In this document: piece by piece, positions 12,001 through 24,176 of the stretch | Numbering within the stretch: the stretch's first letter is position 1 | Layout of the letters: each line of letters begins with the position of its first letter | Assembly (NCBI GenBank): GCA_900312665.1 | Contig: ONZQ02000021.1 | Location: 213,886-277,885, forward strand | DNA: 64,000 bases | Direction: 5' to 3' | From: Cephalotrichum gorgonifer | Taxonomy: Eukaryota; Ascomycota; Sordariomycetes; Microascales; Microascaceae | Position numbers and translations under genes: made by a program | The notes under the pieces: generated by a model | Told to the model about the DNA's origin: nothing | The model's input: only the letters and a program-made list of their open reading frames with translations | Databases searched by the model: none

Positions 12001-15000
12001 GCTGTTCGGGAGTGGTACTTCTCGGCTATGGCGTCGATGCGATGCACAATGGTAGGATATGAGCTGGGTGCTTCAACTCCTGCTCACGGGAAACTTGGGT
12101 TAGCACTGAAGTCTTTGAGGGAAGGAGGCAAAGGAGACTAAGGGAAATTTTCACCTCGACCAATCTCTATGGTGCTTTGAATGTCTTCGTTTGAGTGGAG
12201 AGCCGCAGAGGTGACTCTAACCGCAGGGTTATCGACGAACTGACGCAGAAGGCTTCTGTAGCTCTTAGCCAGGACATCTGCCGCCTTCTGGTCGTATAGA
12301 TCCTTCCGGACAGCCAGGGACACGATGCTTTCACCCCCATCCGCTGTCAGGTCCAGGATATCGATGCTTATGTCGTAGTCAGTCTGGCCCGTGGCAACAA
12401 TGTCGAGCTTGCCATCGCAGCCGAAGATGGAGCGCGCCTCCTGCTGGTTCCGGCGGTAGTTCATGAAGGCCTGGAACAGAGGACTGCGCGATGGCACGCG
12501 AGGCACGTCCAGCTCGTTTAGGAGCACGTCGAACGGCACGCGCGAGTTGCCCAAGGCGGTGAGTGTCGCCTTCCGCACGTCCTTTAGTGTGTTGGCAAAG
12601 GTATCTTTCGCGGAGCGCCGGAGCCGAATGGGCAGGAGGTCGAGGAACAGACCCAAGCTGCCCTGCACGTCGGCGTCCTTGCGGTTTGCGTCTGCTATCC
12701 CGATGACCATGTCGTCTAGTTCGGTCGCAGAATAGCGGTACAGCAGAAGGTGGAACACGGCCAAGTGCAGGTGGAAGGGTGCAATGTTGAACCGCTGACC
12801 GACTCGCCCGATTTTCTCCGCTAGAGCTCCGTCGATGCGGAAGCTGGCGGAGTTGGATCCAAACCCAGAGGATGTGCTATCGGGGCGAGCCGAGACGTGC
12901 GCCAGGGGTAGCAGCGGTAGGTCGCTCGGCAGGTCTGGGAACTGGCCTCGCCAGAACGCCAGTTCCTCGGACCAGGCTCCCGTCTGGTACTCTCGTATCT
13001 GCCTTTGCGAAAAGTCCGGATACTGAAGCACGCCGGATGGTTTCACGTCCAGGACTCCGTTGTATGCCTTTTCCCAATCCGAGAGGAACACGACGTACCC
13101 GATGCCATCCATGTAGATGTGATGGTAGCCGAGGACAATCCAGTGGGTGTCCTTCGAAGAAGACACGAGTTGGATGCGCAAGGCTTCGCCGCGCTCAATA
13201 TCGAAGACATGCTCCCTCGCTCTCGAGACGATCTCCTCTAGCTCTTGCTTATCCGAGATGGCGACTCGCTCAAGTTTCAAGAGTGATCTGGGAAGGACCG
13301 CTTGCTTGGGCTCCTTGGTCTTCTCGTCTACGAAGAAGAACGTCCGAAGTGCCTCGTGGCGCTGGCCGACCGCAACCAAGGCTCGCTCCAGAGCGTCGAC
13401 CCGCAACTGGCCGTTTAATTTGATCACCGTGGTAATATTGAAGGCCGATTGGTCTTGCACGTAGTGCTTCAGAAACCAGAATCTGGACTGGGCAAAGGAC
13501 ATGGGGACAATCCTCTCAGGGCTCGTTTTGCCACTGGCGCTGGAAGCAATTGTTGACGGGGCCGTCTCGACGGCAGTCGGCTTTGATACACCGCCATCGT
13601 CGTCAGCTTCAGATGATGAAAGTTCCGAGGTTTCAGGGGTTATTTCTTCCCCTGTCGAATCTCTGGGATCGGATAGTGGCGAAGCTCGATTCGTCGTGTC
13701 CGAACTTGAGTCTGACTTGAGTTTCGGCGACGATTCTAGTTCCCTCACTGCTGGTAGGCTGCTGAGCGCCGCCGTGGAATCCGAAGATATCTCGGCCCCT
13801 CCTTGGACGTTGGGGATCACTTCTGGGACAATGGCATTCTGTGCGAATAGTAGAAGGTCGTGGACGGATGGTGAGTCCAGAATCTTCAGGACAGGGACGT
13901 TGGCTCCCGCTTCTTTGAGGAACCAAGACCGAATATCAACGGCAACTAGCGAGTCCGCCCCTATCTCGTCTAGGCTCAGATCGAGCAAGGGTCTATCGGG
14001 ATCTGTCTGCAGAGCCGCCTGTAGCTTGAGGAGGAAGCCCTCTGTGTTTCGTGTGTTAATACAATGGAACCTAATGGATGTTTTCTCACTCTGGGCTTCT
14101 CGAACGAAGAGACCTACCTTTGAGGATGTCAAATACTTCTTCATGCGTAGTCGCCTCCAGAAGCCGAGCCTTGGTTTGGATATTCTGTCTCGTCTGAGTA
14201 CCGGAACCGGCTATAGCGGCATTTCCTCTGACTCCGAGGTGCTGCAGCATGGGCGGCTCGTTAACGATATCGCGAGAGCGCCCTTCGTCGGTCCGGAGAC
14301 CTGTCTCGAACTCGGGGCTGTCCGGCGAGTCCAACCTGCTCGCAAGGATGCCCTCGGCAAAGATTTCGTGGGCGTCCTGCTCCGACATCCAGACGAGACC
14401 GACCTTCCGCAGGTATTCCTGCTGCTGCAGCGAGAGCTTCCTCGAAACATATCCTGTTCCCAGGATAGCCCCGATGTTGATGACGGAGGCCTCGAGGCCG
14501 CGACGACGCCGCTTTGTAGCGAGACTGGCCATGAACGCGCTCGCTGCTCCGTAGATGCTCTGGCCGGCGTTTCCGGTGACGTACGCTACCGATGAGCAGA
14601 ATACGAAGAATTCAAGCTGGCCCTGGGTGGAGAAGAGCTCGTCCAGGTGGATGGAACCGCTCACCTTGGGCTTCGAGATTTTCTGGAAGCGTTCCAGGTC
14701 GACGTCGGGGAAGAGCGTATCATCCAAGACCATGGCGCCCTGGACAACACCCGCAATAGGGGGAAGGGTCTCGGAGATGCGCTTGTGGAGGGCAAAGACC
14801 TCGTCTCGGTTGGTCACGTCGCTGTTACCACTCTTGCGTTAGAAGATAGGTTCAAATGGGTTTCTCCCCTCCATAATTGTCACACAAAAAACATGGAACA
14901 AAAAGGAGAGCTAATAACGTACTTGGCAAAGACTCGAACGGTGCAGCCAAGGTTCGCCATGGCCTGCTTCCAACCATCGTCGACCCGAGGGTTTCTGCTC

Positions 15001-18000
15001 GAAAGAGCAATGTATTTCGCTCCGCGCTGGGCCATCCACTCGCAGAGTGACAGACCCAGGCTTCCGGTGAGACCAGCCATCCAGTACGTTTTGTCTGGCG
15101 AGAAGCGTACCACTCTGGTAGCAGGCTGGACTTGCACGGGGGTAGCCGGCAGCGACGACCACGAGAGGAAGGTCTGATTCATATCCGGCGAAGCGGGGTG
15201 CGTCGCCAACTTGGAGATATCGACTAACGGGTGCGATTCAGAGACGGTCACCTCCAAGACGGACCGCGTCCAGGCTACCTGCAGATGGCCTGCTACGGCC
15301 GCGACAGCAGAATACCCTACCAGTCCGACGCTGGCAGCGAGGCTGGTGGAGGCTTGCTGGTCCACAACGACACACTTGGGCGGCAGGGCGTCCTTGATGC
15401 GGGTGGCGAGGTCGCTATTGCTACCGTTGTGGATGAATCGTCTCAAGTTTCTCGGTATCACTCTCTTCAGATCGCGCTTAGTCGCCCGCGGGTGGATAGA
15501 GGTCCACGGGGACGTGTTTATGTCCTTGCCGGTGGCGGCGTCGGTAAGTAGAGTGAGACTCACCCCCCTCTCGGCGCTGTTTCGGGTGAGTATGCGCCCG
15601 AGAGAGTAGCAGGGGTTCAGTATAGCTATCGAGTCCCCGGCCTTGACTCCCCAGAGGAGGTTTTCCGTGAGGAGTTGCAGGTAGAGGCCAAGCAGCGCTC
15701 GCTTGGACTCTTCTTCGGACTCTGAGTTGAGCTGGAGCACCCAGTTTTCGGGGGTTCGGATACGAGACTCCATGGTCATGGACAAGGCAATGACCTGCTT
15801 CTCACTCATGACGTCGTGACCAGTTGACAGATAGAGGAACTGGCCACTGGGCAGCTTGACGGCCTTGAGAAGGGAGTAATCGAGGCAGATGTCGATATAG
15901 CCCGGGCGGGCGGTGTTTTGAGTGTCGCTCCTCTGCTCGATGACGAATCCTCGCCCCGAATTCCGTACCGCGACGACCGTCTGGTCGAGACTCACCTTTT
16001 GGGTGATCAGGCGCCGACCCGAGTTATACCGCCGGTTTCGCTCCGCGTCCAGGCGAATACGCGGTACCAAGCTCTCGCCGTTGCGGACTAAGATTTCGGT
16101 CTCCGGGTACCAGAGGAGGTTCTTGGAACGGCCGGTCCGCTCCCATGTACTGTGGGCTTCCAGTTGGAGGAGCTTGGACGCGATGGCTGTGCCGCTGATG
16201 CCGTTTGTATCCGACGCGAAGTCGAGCATCTGGACCTTTAGATCCTTTAGCTCCTTCTCCATCGTCCTCTGAAGGCCCCTGTACATATTTCGGTAGGGGC
16301 TTCCACTCAGGGCACCACGTGTCACCCACAAGACAGCCTTGGACTGCTTGAAGATCTCCTGCAGGGCGGCAAGCTTCGCGGACGTCATGCGTTCAAACGT
16401 GGGCTCGTCCTCCAGATCCACAAGGCTGACCAGGGTTCCAACTACAGGTAGGCTCTGCTGGGACACATCCTCCAAGAAGAGGATTCGACTGGGCTTTCTC
16501 TTGTACTGGTGACTGACAGCTGCTTCCAGTGCTCGGGCGATCGAATCCACCGTCGTGCTCCTGCCGCCCCCGAGGATGGTGAGGGAATCCAGGCCCAGGT
16601 ATTCCGCATCCAGTGCAAGGGGTTCGCGGAGGAATGTAACGCGGTCGTCCAAAGCCTGAGTTGCGATCACTGAGAGCGGCAGTGGGAACGTCTGGCTGTG
16701 AGACGTGAGGGCCTCGATCGGAGAAAATCCTGTCTTGGCCATGAGAGCTTCCCACTCCGCAATGCCGACGCAGGGAGAAAGCTTTCGTCCCTGGTCATAC
16801 CCGAGCCACCAGCCGGGGAGGCCGCCGAAGATGAACCCGAAGCGGATCGGATCGTTGTCGGTGATCTCCAGCATGATCAGTCTCCCACCAGGCTTCAGGA
16901 GTTTTCGAACGTTGCGCATGGTCTCCTCGAGATCGCGCGTGGCATGGAGGACCAGTGAGGCGATGACAACGTCGAAGGAGTGGGGGGCGTATCCCTGCGT
17001 GACAATGTCCTTTTCAATATCGAGGACCTTGAAGATCATCTTGGCGCGGTGCTGTTCAAATTTGGTCTGGGCATTCTCGAAGAAGCCGCTGGAGATATCG
17101 GTATACGTGTACGACGTGAAGGACTCCTGGAGCTGCTGGAATACCATATCGGTAGCACCACCGGTTCCCGCGCCTGACACCTATTAGTTAGGATGACATG
17201 CCGGGGAAAGAAATATCAGCCTCGCCAGGGCCCACTCACCAATCTCCAACACATTCAAGTGTGGATAACGATGGCTCAGTTGGCCTACCATCCGGGCCAT
17301 GTCCAGCAAGTATTCCCGCATGCCCAGAGACGTGGCGTAGAACTCGTTTAGCATGTTGTCTTTCATCATAGCCTCCAGGATATTCATATCTCGCTGCATG
17401 GCGGAAACCAGGTTGGTGCCCACGGCCCGCATGATACGCAGATCGATACTCTCGGGGAAGCTGCCAATAAGGCGTCAACATCACATAATTCTCAAAAAGG
17501 ACTGTGCGCGCGAGGTGACCTACCGCTCGAATATCTCTAGAAGATCATATTTCGTATCATTTGCCCATTCCGCCTTTGCAAATGGGTGCGTTCCCTTGCT
17601 CACCCAGGCTAAAGTATGGTCGATGTACTCGTAGAAAACTCGGTGATACCACTCGAGATCGAGCCTCAGCACAGGGGGTATGGCCTCATCTAGGCGCCTA
17701 AGATAGTAGTAGGCGACTCTCTCCTGAGCAAAGGCGAGGTCATAGTCGTATGACTTGCTTCCCCTTTCCCACAGGCCCGGGTTCCCCGTTGGTGCATCCG
17801 GATGCCAGGAGGTCTTGAAGAAGAGCTGGAGATCGTTGGACGGAGCAGGCGGGGTCAGGGGCGTCGTACGCAACCCCTGGAGCTGAACGAGAGTGGTGCT
17901 GCTGTCTTCCGAATATATCTCGACGTCTCCCGATAAGTCAGTCGGTTCGTCCGACGTGATGTTCGCGAAGAAGGGAAGTTTTGACGCCGTCGGCCCCTTC

Positions 18001-21000
18001 CGGTTGGCGAGGCCAGAAGGATCGACTCGAAGGCGGTCGATGCTCGTCGGAAGGAATATTGACTGGATTCTGCCATCTCCTGGGAAGCTGTACGCCAAGA
18101 TAATTGACTGGATCGCGCAGTCAAGAGTCCCAGGATGGATGATCAGCGGAATGTCACCTTGGTCTTCCTCATCCGGAGTCTGAATAACCCCAGAGGATTC
18201 GCCCGATCTTCTCCGAGCCTCGACAATCTTTTTGAAGGGCCCTCCGTAACCTAGTCCGATCTCTCCGACTGTATTGTAGAAACGCTCCGGGTCAAGGTCC
18301 AGGAACTCTCGGTCCGACTTGTACGGACTCGGCAGCACATCCGGGGACGGCGTGCCGAGCGTGATGCGTAGGTTCCCGTGCGCGTTTCTGGACATGCTAA
18401 CAGAATCCTTGGTGGACGCGGAGAAGAATGCAAACACTGCCTCGACGTGGGTAGCCTCTGTTTCGATCACCCGGAAGCTGAATAGTGTCTCGACGCTTGA
18501 ATTCTCCTCGAGGACGAGCGCTTGGCCGATGTGGACGTCGTAGAGCTCAATCAGCTGGATCGATCGGATGCCGTACGTCTGGACTACAGCCTCGATAGTT
18601 GCTGAGAGGTAGCCAGCGGCTGGGAAGACTACCTGCCTGTCAACCTGGTGATGGACGAGCCAGGGGAGCTCTCGAAGGTGGAGATAGTTCTTCCATCGGA
18701 TCTCGCTCTCGGTCCCATCCGGTAGTTTCGTTCCCAGCAGCTGGTGCGGCAGTTGGCCACTGGTACGGAAGTTCTTGGAGTAGCGCGATTCGTGCCAGTA
18801 GACGCGGTCGTGCTCCCAAGCGTAAGACGGAAGGCCCGTGAGGAGCTTCGGCGGTGCCTGTCCTTGAGACTCGTCTCCGTATAAGCGGCTGTCGAGCGCC
18901 GAGAAGTCGACGGCTCGGGAGCCTAGGAACTTCCAGACGGAGCCTAGACCTTCAGAGAGAGCCTCTACGTCGTCTGACCCTCGGCGCAGGGTTCCGACAT
19001 AAGGCACCTCGCTGCCAGCTACGGCTGTAAAGGTCTGAAGAGCAGGACTCTGGAGCGCCGGGTGCGGCCCAACTTCTATGGCCAAGTCGAAAGGACCCGT
19101 AGAAGTGCTAATGGCTTGCTCAAGCGCTTGGGTAAAAAGTACTTGGTTTGTCATGTTCCTGACCCAGTACTCGCCAGAGAGGCTCTCGGTTCCAATGATC
19201 TCGATGTCCTCGCCATAGACGCTCGAGATCCAAGAGGGATATTCCGCATCTAGCGGCCTTGCCTGTATCTTAATGCCAGCCTTCGTGAGTGCTTCGTTGT
19301 AGGGCCCGGAGCTAGGAAGCATGTGGTGAGAATGGTACGCTTTGTCCACCTTCAGCAGCCTGGCGAATTTCTTCTCGTCCTCCAGAATCCGTCGTGCAAG
19401 ATCAATGGCCTCAGAGTCTCCGGAGAGGGTCAAGCTCTGTGGCGAATTACTCGCGGCAATGCATATGCGGCCTTCGAGGTCTTCCAGCTCGAGGAGATCG
19501 CGGGCGTCTTCCTCCGTGATGCCCACCGCCATCATAGCGCCGCCTCCGGAGCCCTCAGGGCCCTCTGCCAGGTGGAGGAAGTAGCCTCGATAATAGGCTA
19601 TCTGGATTGCGTCCTCCGCGGAGACGTAGCCAGCCGCGTAGGCGGCCGCGATTTCGCCGGACGAATGGCCAACCACGGCCGAGAGTTTGATGCCGGCCGC
19701 TTTCAGGTAATCGACGATGACGATCTGCAAAGCGGTGCACAAGGGCTGCGAGAAGGCGGCGTCTGAAATACGAGACGTGCTTTTGTCCTTGGAGAGCTCC
19801 TCAGAGAGGCGCCACTCCGGAACGTGCTCGGCAGGGAGGCTGTCGAGCGATTTCTGTAAGTCCGCAAGGCGATCCGACGCCAGAGCAGATGTAGCCAGCA
19901 GCTTGGCTCCCATCGAAGCCCATTGGGCTCCTTGTCCGGTGAAGACACCGAGTACTCGAGGGTTCTCCGAGCCACTGGCCGCCCGGCTGCTCGTCGTCAC
20001 CACACCTGAAGGCGCCTTGGCCAGAGTCTCAAGCTTTGACGCGAGGATCTCAGTGGTCGGCGCTGCCACAGAGATTCGGGAAGGCAGGGTCGAACGACGA
20101 ACGTTTAGAGACCACGAGAGATCGCGAAGGCTGGTCGATGGATTCTCGCGGAGATAGGCTGCGTAGGACGACAGAATCCCAGCGAGTGCCTTTTCCGAAG
20201 ACGCGGAGAAGTTGAAGGGGCTTATCTGCGCGTCATTCTGGGGCAGTGCAGCCGGTGGAGGCGAGACCGGCTTGTATTCTTCTAGGATGGCGTGCGCATT
20301 TGCACCTCCGAAGCCGAAGCTGTTGATGCTCACGCGGCGTACCGCTCCCGGCGCCAGAGTGGGCCATTCCGCGGCCTGCTTGGGGATTTTGAGGTCCCGA
20401 TAGAACGGCTGAACTTTGGGATTCAGTTCGTTCAGCAGGAGGTTTGGAGGCACGATTCCGTTCTGCAGCGCGAGCGACCCTTTCATGATACCGGCAACGC
20501 CTGCTGTGCCTTCGGTGTGGCCAATCACCGTCTTGATCGATCCGACGTACAGCGGCGGATCAGAGGCGGACCGCTCGAAGCCGACCTTGGAGCCGAAGAA
20601 AGCAGTGCTGATCGCTTCGGCCTCGACAGGGTCACCGGCGGGAGTACCTGACTCTGTTAGCTCCATTTTCCACAGTCCAGTCACCACGGAAAGATATTGA
20701 ACTCTGCTCGATGGATACGGCCATCTGTAGCCACCTAAATACGCCTCTCAATGATAGGAAGAGTTGTCGTTGCACTCACCAGTACCATGAGCCTCAAAGT
20801 ATTGAGGCCTATCAGCCGGCCTTGTCAAATCAAGGCCGGCCTTCCTATACGTGGACCAGATGAGGTCCGACTGGGCAGCGGGACTGGGCATGGTAATTCC
20901 CTTGGTGCGCCCATCTTGGTTGATTCCTGTCTCGCGGATGACACACTCAATCGTGTCTCCATCCGCCAAGGCGGCACTCAACGTCTTCAAAACCAGGGCG

Positions 21001-21920
21001 GCAACACCGTCCCCTCGCGCATACCCGTTGGCGTCCTTGTCCCACATCCGGGACCTCCCGTCCGGCGAAAGCATGGTGAGCTTGCTTTCGGCGACGAACT
21101 GCTCGGGGCTCAGCGCCAGATTCGCGCCAGCCACGACAGCAGACGAGGACTCGCCGTTCCGAAGACTCTGAACGGCGAGATGCAAGGCGAAGAGACTTGA
21201 CGAGCAGGCAGTATCTATCGTCATCGACGGACCATGCCAGTCGAAGAAGTAGGAGATGCGGTTCGATAGGATACTCCGGGCCGTTCCCGAAGCGAAGTAG
21301 GTGGGGAAGGCGTCTATGTCGCGCGCGAGGAGCTCCATATAGTCTGCGCTCATGACGCCGACGTAGACGCCCGTCTGTGAGCCCTGCAGCCTCTCGAGCT
21401 GCAGACCTGCTCTTTCTAATCCCTCGTAGACAACCTCCAGCAGAATCCGCTGCTGCGGATCTACAGAGTTGGCCTCTACGGGCTTGATGCCGAAGAACTG
21501 TGCATCAAACAACCCGACGTCTTCATTGAGAAGATAGGCATGTCGGACATTTGAGGTGCCGTGGTGCAGAGGGTCCTTGTGATAGAAGCCATCCGGGTTA
21601 ACTAGGGATAGAGAAGATAACAAATTAGTCGTCTTTTTCTTTTACAGTTCTAGCAAGAGAAGCACAAGTAGCCGGTTGCCCATCACTCCAAGTGACATGC
21701 AACAAGCACGAACCCGATACAGATCATCATCAAGAAGAACAAGATGTAAACTGCGGGATCACTTACAGCGACTGTCTGAGATCTCCTGTAGGACATCCCT
21801 AGGCTCGCGTAGCAGGTCCCATAGCTTCGATGGCGATGATGAATCGCCCGGGAAGCGACAGGCACTGCCGACAATGGCTATGGGCTCATTGGGGTAGCCG
21901 TGAGTGTTCTTGGCGGCCAT
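9087..21920 (-). CDS. Hybrid PKS-NRPS, KS-AT-DH-MT-(ER0)-KR-ACP-C-A-T-R
   Basis: Core synthase joining a reduced, methylated polyketide to one amino acid. Eight exons (21920-21767, 21601-20780, 20647-17524, 17460-17240, 17173-14923, 14830-14118, 14041-12155, 12079-9087) sum to 12,165 bases with no internal stop: 4,054 aa, the usual size for fungal PKS-NRPSs. KS has DTACSSS (Cys about 184), EAHGTG and IGHTEGT. AT has GHSSGE (Ser about 653). DH has HQVDRQVVFP (about 990) and DCAIQ. MT has EIGAGTGG (about 1440). The ER region lacks a nucleotide motif, so reduction needs the partner at 29356. KR has GLTGSLG (about 2140) and SIYGAAS. ACP has GADSL. C has HHIYMDG (about 2737). A has YSSGSTGQPKG, followed by T (HVGGSSLSL) and R with TGATGFIG and YVSAK (about 3894). 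The intact R triad suggests release as an aldehyde rather than a tetramate. Confidence 0.95.
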
Positions 21921-22600
21921 TTCAAGTATCGTCCTCTTTCGAGGTGTGAATCGATCAATCAGTGTAAGTTGCTTAGTTGACTGACAGTAGAGAGTTGAGC
22001 TCCAGATAGATTTGTCAACGAGCCTCTACCCTTCATTCCGGGGGGAGATCTGCGGTGCCGGCCGCTTTCTGATGTATCCACCGGAAATGGATAACACCAG
22101 TCTGATGCAGATTAGGTGCTCACCCTTCCCGGACATGAGTGGACTCCCCGGCCGAAAACAAGTCCGGCCCAATCCGGGATGGCGACATCCGTTGCCTTGC
22201 GCCTTTCCCAAAACGGAAATCATACTACTAGGAGACCCGGAGTTTGGCCTAGTGGAACCATTTCCGAGTGGCCATTACCATCATCGGAGACGTCTCCGGT
22301 CCTCGGCGTCGCCCGGCTCGCCGATCCGGCACACCTCCGGACTGTCTGCATACTGGCTATGATTGGCCAGCTTCTCCAGCCACCTTCTCCGATGAGCCTT
22401 GTCCGGCGGCTGTGGCATTTCTCTGTTCTATCGATGCTGTAGCTTGGTCTGCTATAATCATCTGCCGAGGGATTCCTGGTCCCCCCCTAACCCCCACTGT
22501 TTTCCCTCAGTATCCCTGAAGGTACGCCAGCTATTGCTCCGGACTACGCACACTGAAACTTGAATCCCCTCCAAGCAAGCACCGGAACCCTTGAGCCACA
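21921..22600. promoter_or_regulatory. Divergent promoter between PKS-NRPS and hydrolase
   Basis: A 680-base region from which the synthase and the hydrolase are read outward. It holds a perfect 14-base palindrome, CGGAGACGTCTCCG, at 22285-22298. Several CCGG-centred elements are also present, including two copies of CTCCGGACT (near 22332 and 22535) and paired CCGGCC/CCGGGA elements near 22150-22185. Inverted CGG triplets are typical targets of Zn2Cys6 regulators such as the one at 24177, but binding is inference. Confidence 0.55.
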
Positions 22601-23896
22601 ATGCACCAATTCTTCCCCGGCATCTTCTTCAACTTCGAGACCGTGCGGATCGCCGGCATGGCGGCCACAGGCGGTGCCGACCTGGCAGAGTGTCTCGACG
22701 CGGTGAGCCTCATCAAAGACAACGACCCCGAGAGCTGGCACCGCGCATGGGCCCAGCAGGCAAAAAAGGCCGAGGCCCTCGCGGAGGAAGCCCGCGCCGG
22801 CGGAAACCGAATAGCCGCAAGGAACGCGCTGCTCCGCGCGTCGAACTACACTCGAGCGAGCTACTACATGCTTCCCGGCGACGGTCCGCTCCGCCGCGAT
22901 CCCCGCGTGTTGCCGCTGGCCGAGAAGTCCGTCGCGCTATTCCGGGACGCGACCAGCCTCTTCGACGAAGATACCGTCCGGCCGCTGCGGATCCCGTTCG
23001 AGGGTCACAAGCTCCCGGGGTACCTCTACCTGCCGCCGTCATGGCGGAGACTGCCGGGGCGGAAGACGCCCGTCATCGTGTGCAACAGCGGCGCCGACGG
23101 GCTGTCGGAGGAGATCTACTTCTTCGCCCCGGCCACGGCGCTGGAGCTGGGGTACGCGGCTGTCACCTACGAGGGCCCCGGCCAGGGCCTCACGCTGCAC
23201 CGGGATGGCCTGACGTTCCGGCCCGACTGGGAGGCGGTCGGCGGCGCCGTGCTCGACCACCTCGAGGCGGTGAACGCAACGGACCCGGAGCTTGATTTGG
23301 ACCTAGACCACGTGGCCATATGGGGCACGTCGCTGGGAGGGTACTTCGCCCTGCGGGCCGCGGCTGGCGACTCCCGGTTCAAAGCGTGCGTGGCGATCGA
23401 CCCGGTCCACGACTTCTGGGACTTTGCGACGACGCAGATACCCAAGCCGGTCCTTACGGGGTGGGAGCGGGGCTGGATCGGCGACTCGGTCATCGACGCC
23501 GTCGTCGGCCTCACGATGCGCTTCGTCTTCCAGATGAAGTGGAACATCAACTTGTCCAGCATCATCTTCGGCATCTCCCAGCCCTCGCAAATCATGAAGG
23601 CGATGAAGGCATATACGCTGCGTCTCCCGGAAGGCAAGAGCCGGCTTAGCAACATCCGATGCCCCGTCTTCGTGTCCGGCGCGAGCAACTCGCTGTACCT
23701 GGACGTCTCCGATCATACCAAGGCCGTATACAACGGGCTGGCCGACCACAAGGAGGGTGTGGACAAGGAGATATGGGTGGCGGAGGTGCCCGGAGAGGGG
23801 GGGCTCCAGGCAAAGGTCGGGGCGGTGGCGCTGTCTAATCAGCGTGTGTTTGGTTTCTTAGACCGGCATTTCAATATTAAGAGGGAGTACCTGTAG
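22601..23896 (+). CDS. Alpha/beta hydrolase of the cytochalasan-cluster type
   Basis: Single-exon gene of 431 aa with an alpha/beta-hydrolase fold. The N-terminal third (about 1-140) is a helical cap, as in FrsA/pseudooxynicotine-hydrolase relatives. The nucleophile elbow is IWGTSLGGYFAL (Ser about 244, fitting GxSxG). VTYEGPGQG precedes it and fits the oxyanion region. The Asp/His partners cannot be fixed by eye. Proteins of this family accompany cytochalasan PKS-NRPSs and are needed for forming the pyrrolinone from the released amino-aldehyde, so the same role is inferred here. The neighbour and divergent partner is the synthase. I see no signal peptide, so the enzyme is probably cytosolic. 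Confidence 0.88.
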   Translation: MHQFFPGIFFNFETVRIAGMAATGGADLAECLDAVSLIKDNDPESWHRAWAQQAKKAEALAEEARAGGNRIAARNALLRASNYTRASYYMLPGDGPLRRDPRVLPLAEKSVALFRDATSLFDEDTVRPLRIPFEGHKLPGYLYLPPSWRRLPGRKTPVIVCNSGADGLSEEIYFFAPATALELGYAAVTYEGPGQGLTLHRDGLTFRPDWEAVGGAVLDHLEAVNATDPELDLDLDHVAIWGTSLGGYFALRAAAGDSRFKACVAIDPVHDFWDFATTQIPKPVLTGWERGWIGDSVIDAVVGLTMRFVFQMKWNINLSSIIFGISQPSQIMKAMKAYTLRLPEGKSRLSNIRCPVFVSGASNSLYLDVSDHTKAVYNGLADHKEGVDKEIWVAEVPGEGGLQAKVGAVALSNQRVFGFLDRHFNIKREYL

Positions 23897-24176
23897 CGGG
23901 TGAACGAAAGGGGGAGATATATGTGTATCCAGAAGATACCACCAGACAGAGCTGGCGGCAGTACTGAAGTTCCAGGGAGCCAACTACTCACAACCATTCT
24001 AGTCGATAATGAATTCACTCAGGCCTGCTCTCACGAGACGCGACTGTGGACGACTGTCCATTTGCAAGGAGACCATTCAAATTATATTAAAGAGATCCGC
24101 TTGCCTGCTACGCCCGCCAATATGCCCCTGTCAGACTTATTCTTCAAGGCCCATAGACACCGATATCTCCTGTTGC

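Noticed and set aside
13501..14595. 364-codon open frame on the plus strand
   Set aside because: Lies antisense to the KR, ACP and C regions of the synthase, whose motifs are all on the minus strand. GC-rich coding DNA often leaves such open complementary frames.
9087..21920. The synthase region as several separate genes or a pseudogene
   Set aside because: Every frame change coincides with a GT-AG intron of 49-132 bases, and the spliced length is an exact multiple of three with all domain motifs present.
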